Below are positions 63,989 to 64,000 of a DNA stretch of 64,000 nucleotides, in pieces. The position numbers and the translations under genes were made by a program. The notes under the pieces were generated by a model. The model had not been told where the DNA came from, did no database searches, and saw only the letters and a program-made list of their open reading frames with translations. How positions within the stretch are numbered: position 1 is the first letter of the stretch; every line of letters starts with the position of its first letter. Source of the DNA: Litoditis marina. Its lineage: Eukaryota > Nematoda > Chromadorea > Rhabditida > Rhabditidae. The stretch is taken from the NCBI GenBank assembly GCA_964036275.1, contig OZ038434.1:1-64000 (forward strand), in the 5' to 3' direction.

Positions 63989-64000
63989 AAGTATGAATAT

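Noticed and set aside
1..64000. CRISPR array, rRNA, or bacterial operon
   Set aside because: Tandem repeats seen are contiguous minisatellites without spacers; gene structure is eukaryotic throughout.

Overview
The window looks like nematode nuclear DNA, probably from a rhabditid-type worm. The evidence is AT-rich sequence, a many-exon gene with short introns ending in TTTCAG-type acceptors, possible spliced-leader acceptors just upstream of start codons, and dense small inverted-repeat elements and microsatellites. A 23-base run of N at 14936-14958 marks an assembly gap, so this is a draft assembly.

Region 1 (1-16549) holds no gene I can support. It contains GA/CT microsatellites, three copies of a tRNA-derived SINE, five copies of a ~120-bp short repeat rich in CACGTG, several foldback elements, a zone of old diverged repeat units (10.3-14.9 kb) and a 91-bp minisatellite (15.4-16.2 kb).

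Region 2 (16556-33587) is a complete 17.03-kb Polinton/Maverick, a virus-like DNA transposon. It has terminal inverted repeats of 404 and 426 bp and a perfect 6-bp target duplication (ATCATC). The core genes are open: protein-primed DNA polymerase B, chromodomain integrase, packaging ATPase, double-jelly-roll major capsid, penton-type minor capsid, a Gly-rich small virion protein, and two small proteins lying directly upstream of the integrase. Capsid, ATPase and integrase would build and package the particle and integrate its DNA; PolB would copy it. The adenain-like protease has lost two of its catalytic residues. Manual splicing recovers two further genes that no single reading frame shows: a four-exon EGF-like membrane protein (19375-20446) and a two-exon RING-type protein (27590-28321). 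The left arm also carries two paralogous small proteins resembling a domain often fused to Polinton polymerases.

Region 3 (33594-40965) is a mosaic of non-autonomous repeats. It includes a 1172-bp element with a 9-bp target duplication and a 23/25-bp minisatellite (39.2-40.1 kb).

Region 4 (40992-63737 and beyond the right edge) is one large plus-strand gene encoding the proteasome activator PA200/Blm10 (PSME4). I trace 41 exons in continuous phase, about 1563 residues, corresponding to roughly the first three quarters of the protein; the C-terminus lies outside the window. Its introns host a 760-bp element with a 9-bp duplication and an internal tRNA-like SINE, a GC-rich foldback, a 140-bp tandem repeat and a 152-bp-arm inverted repeat.
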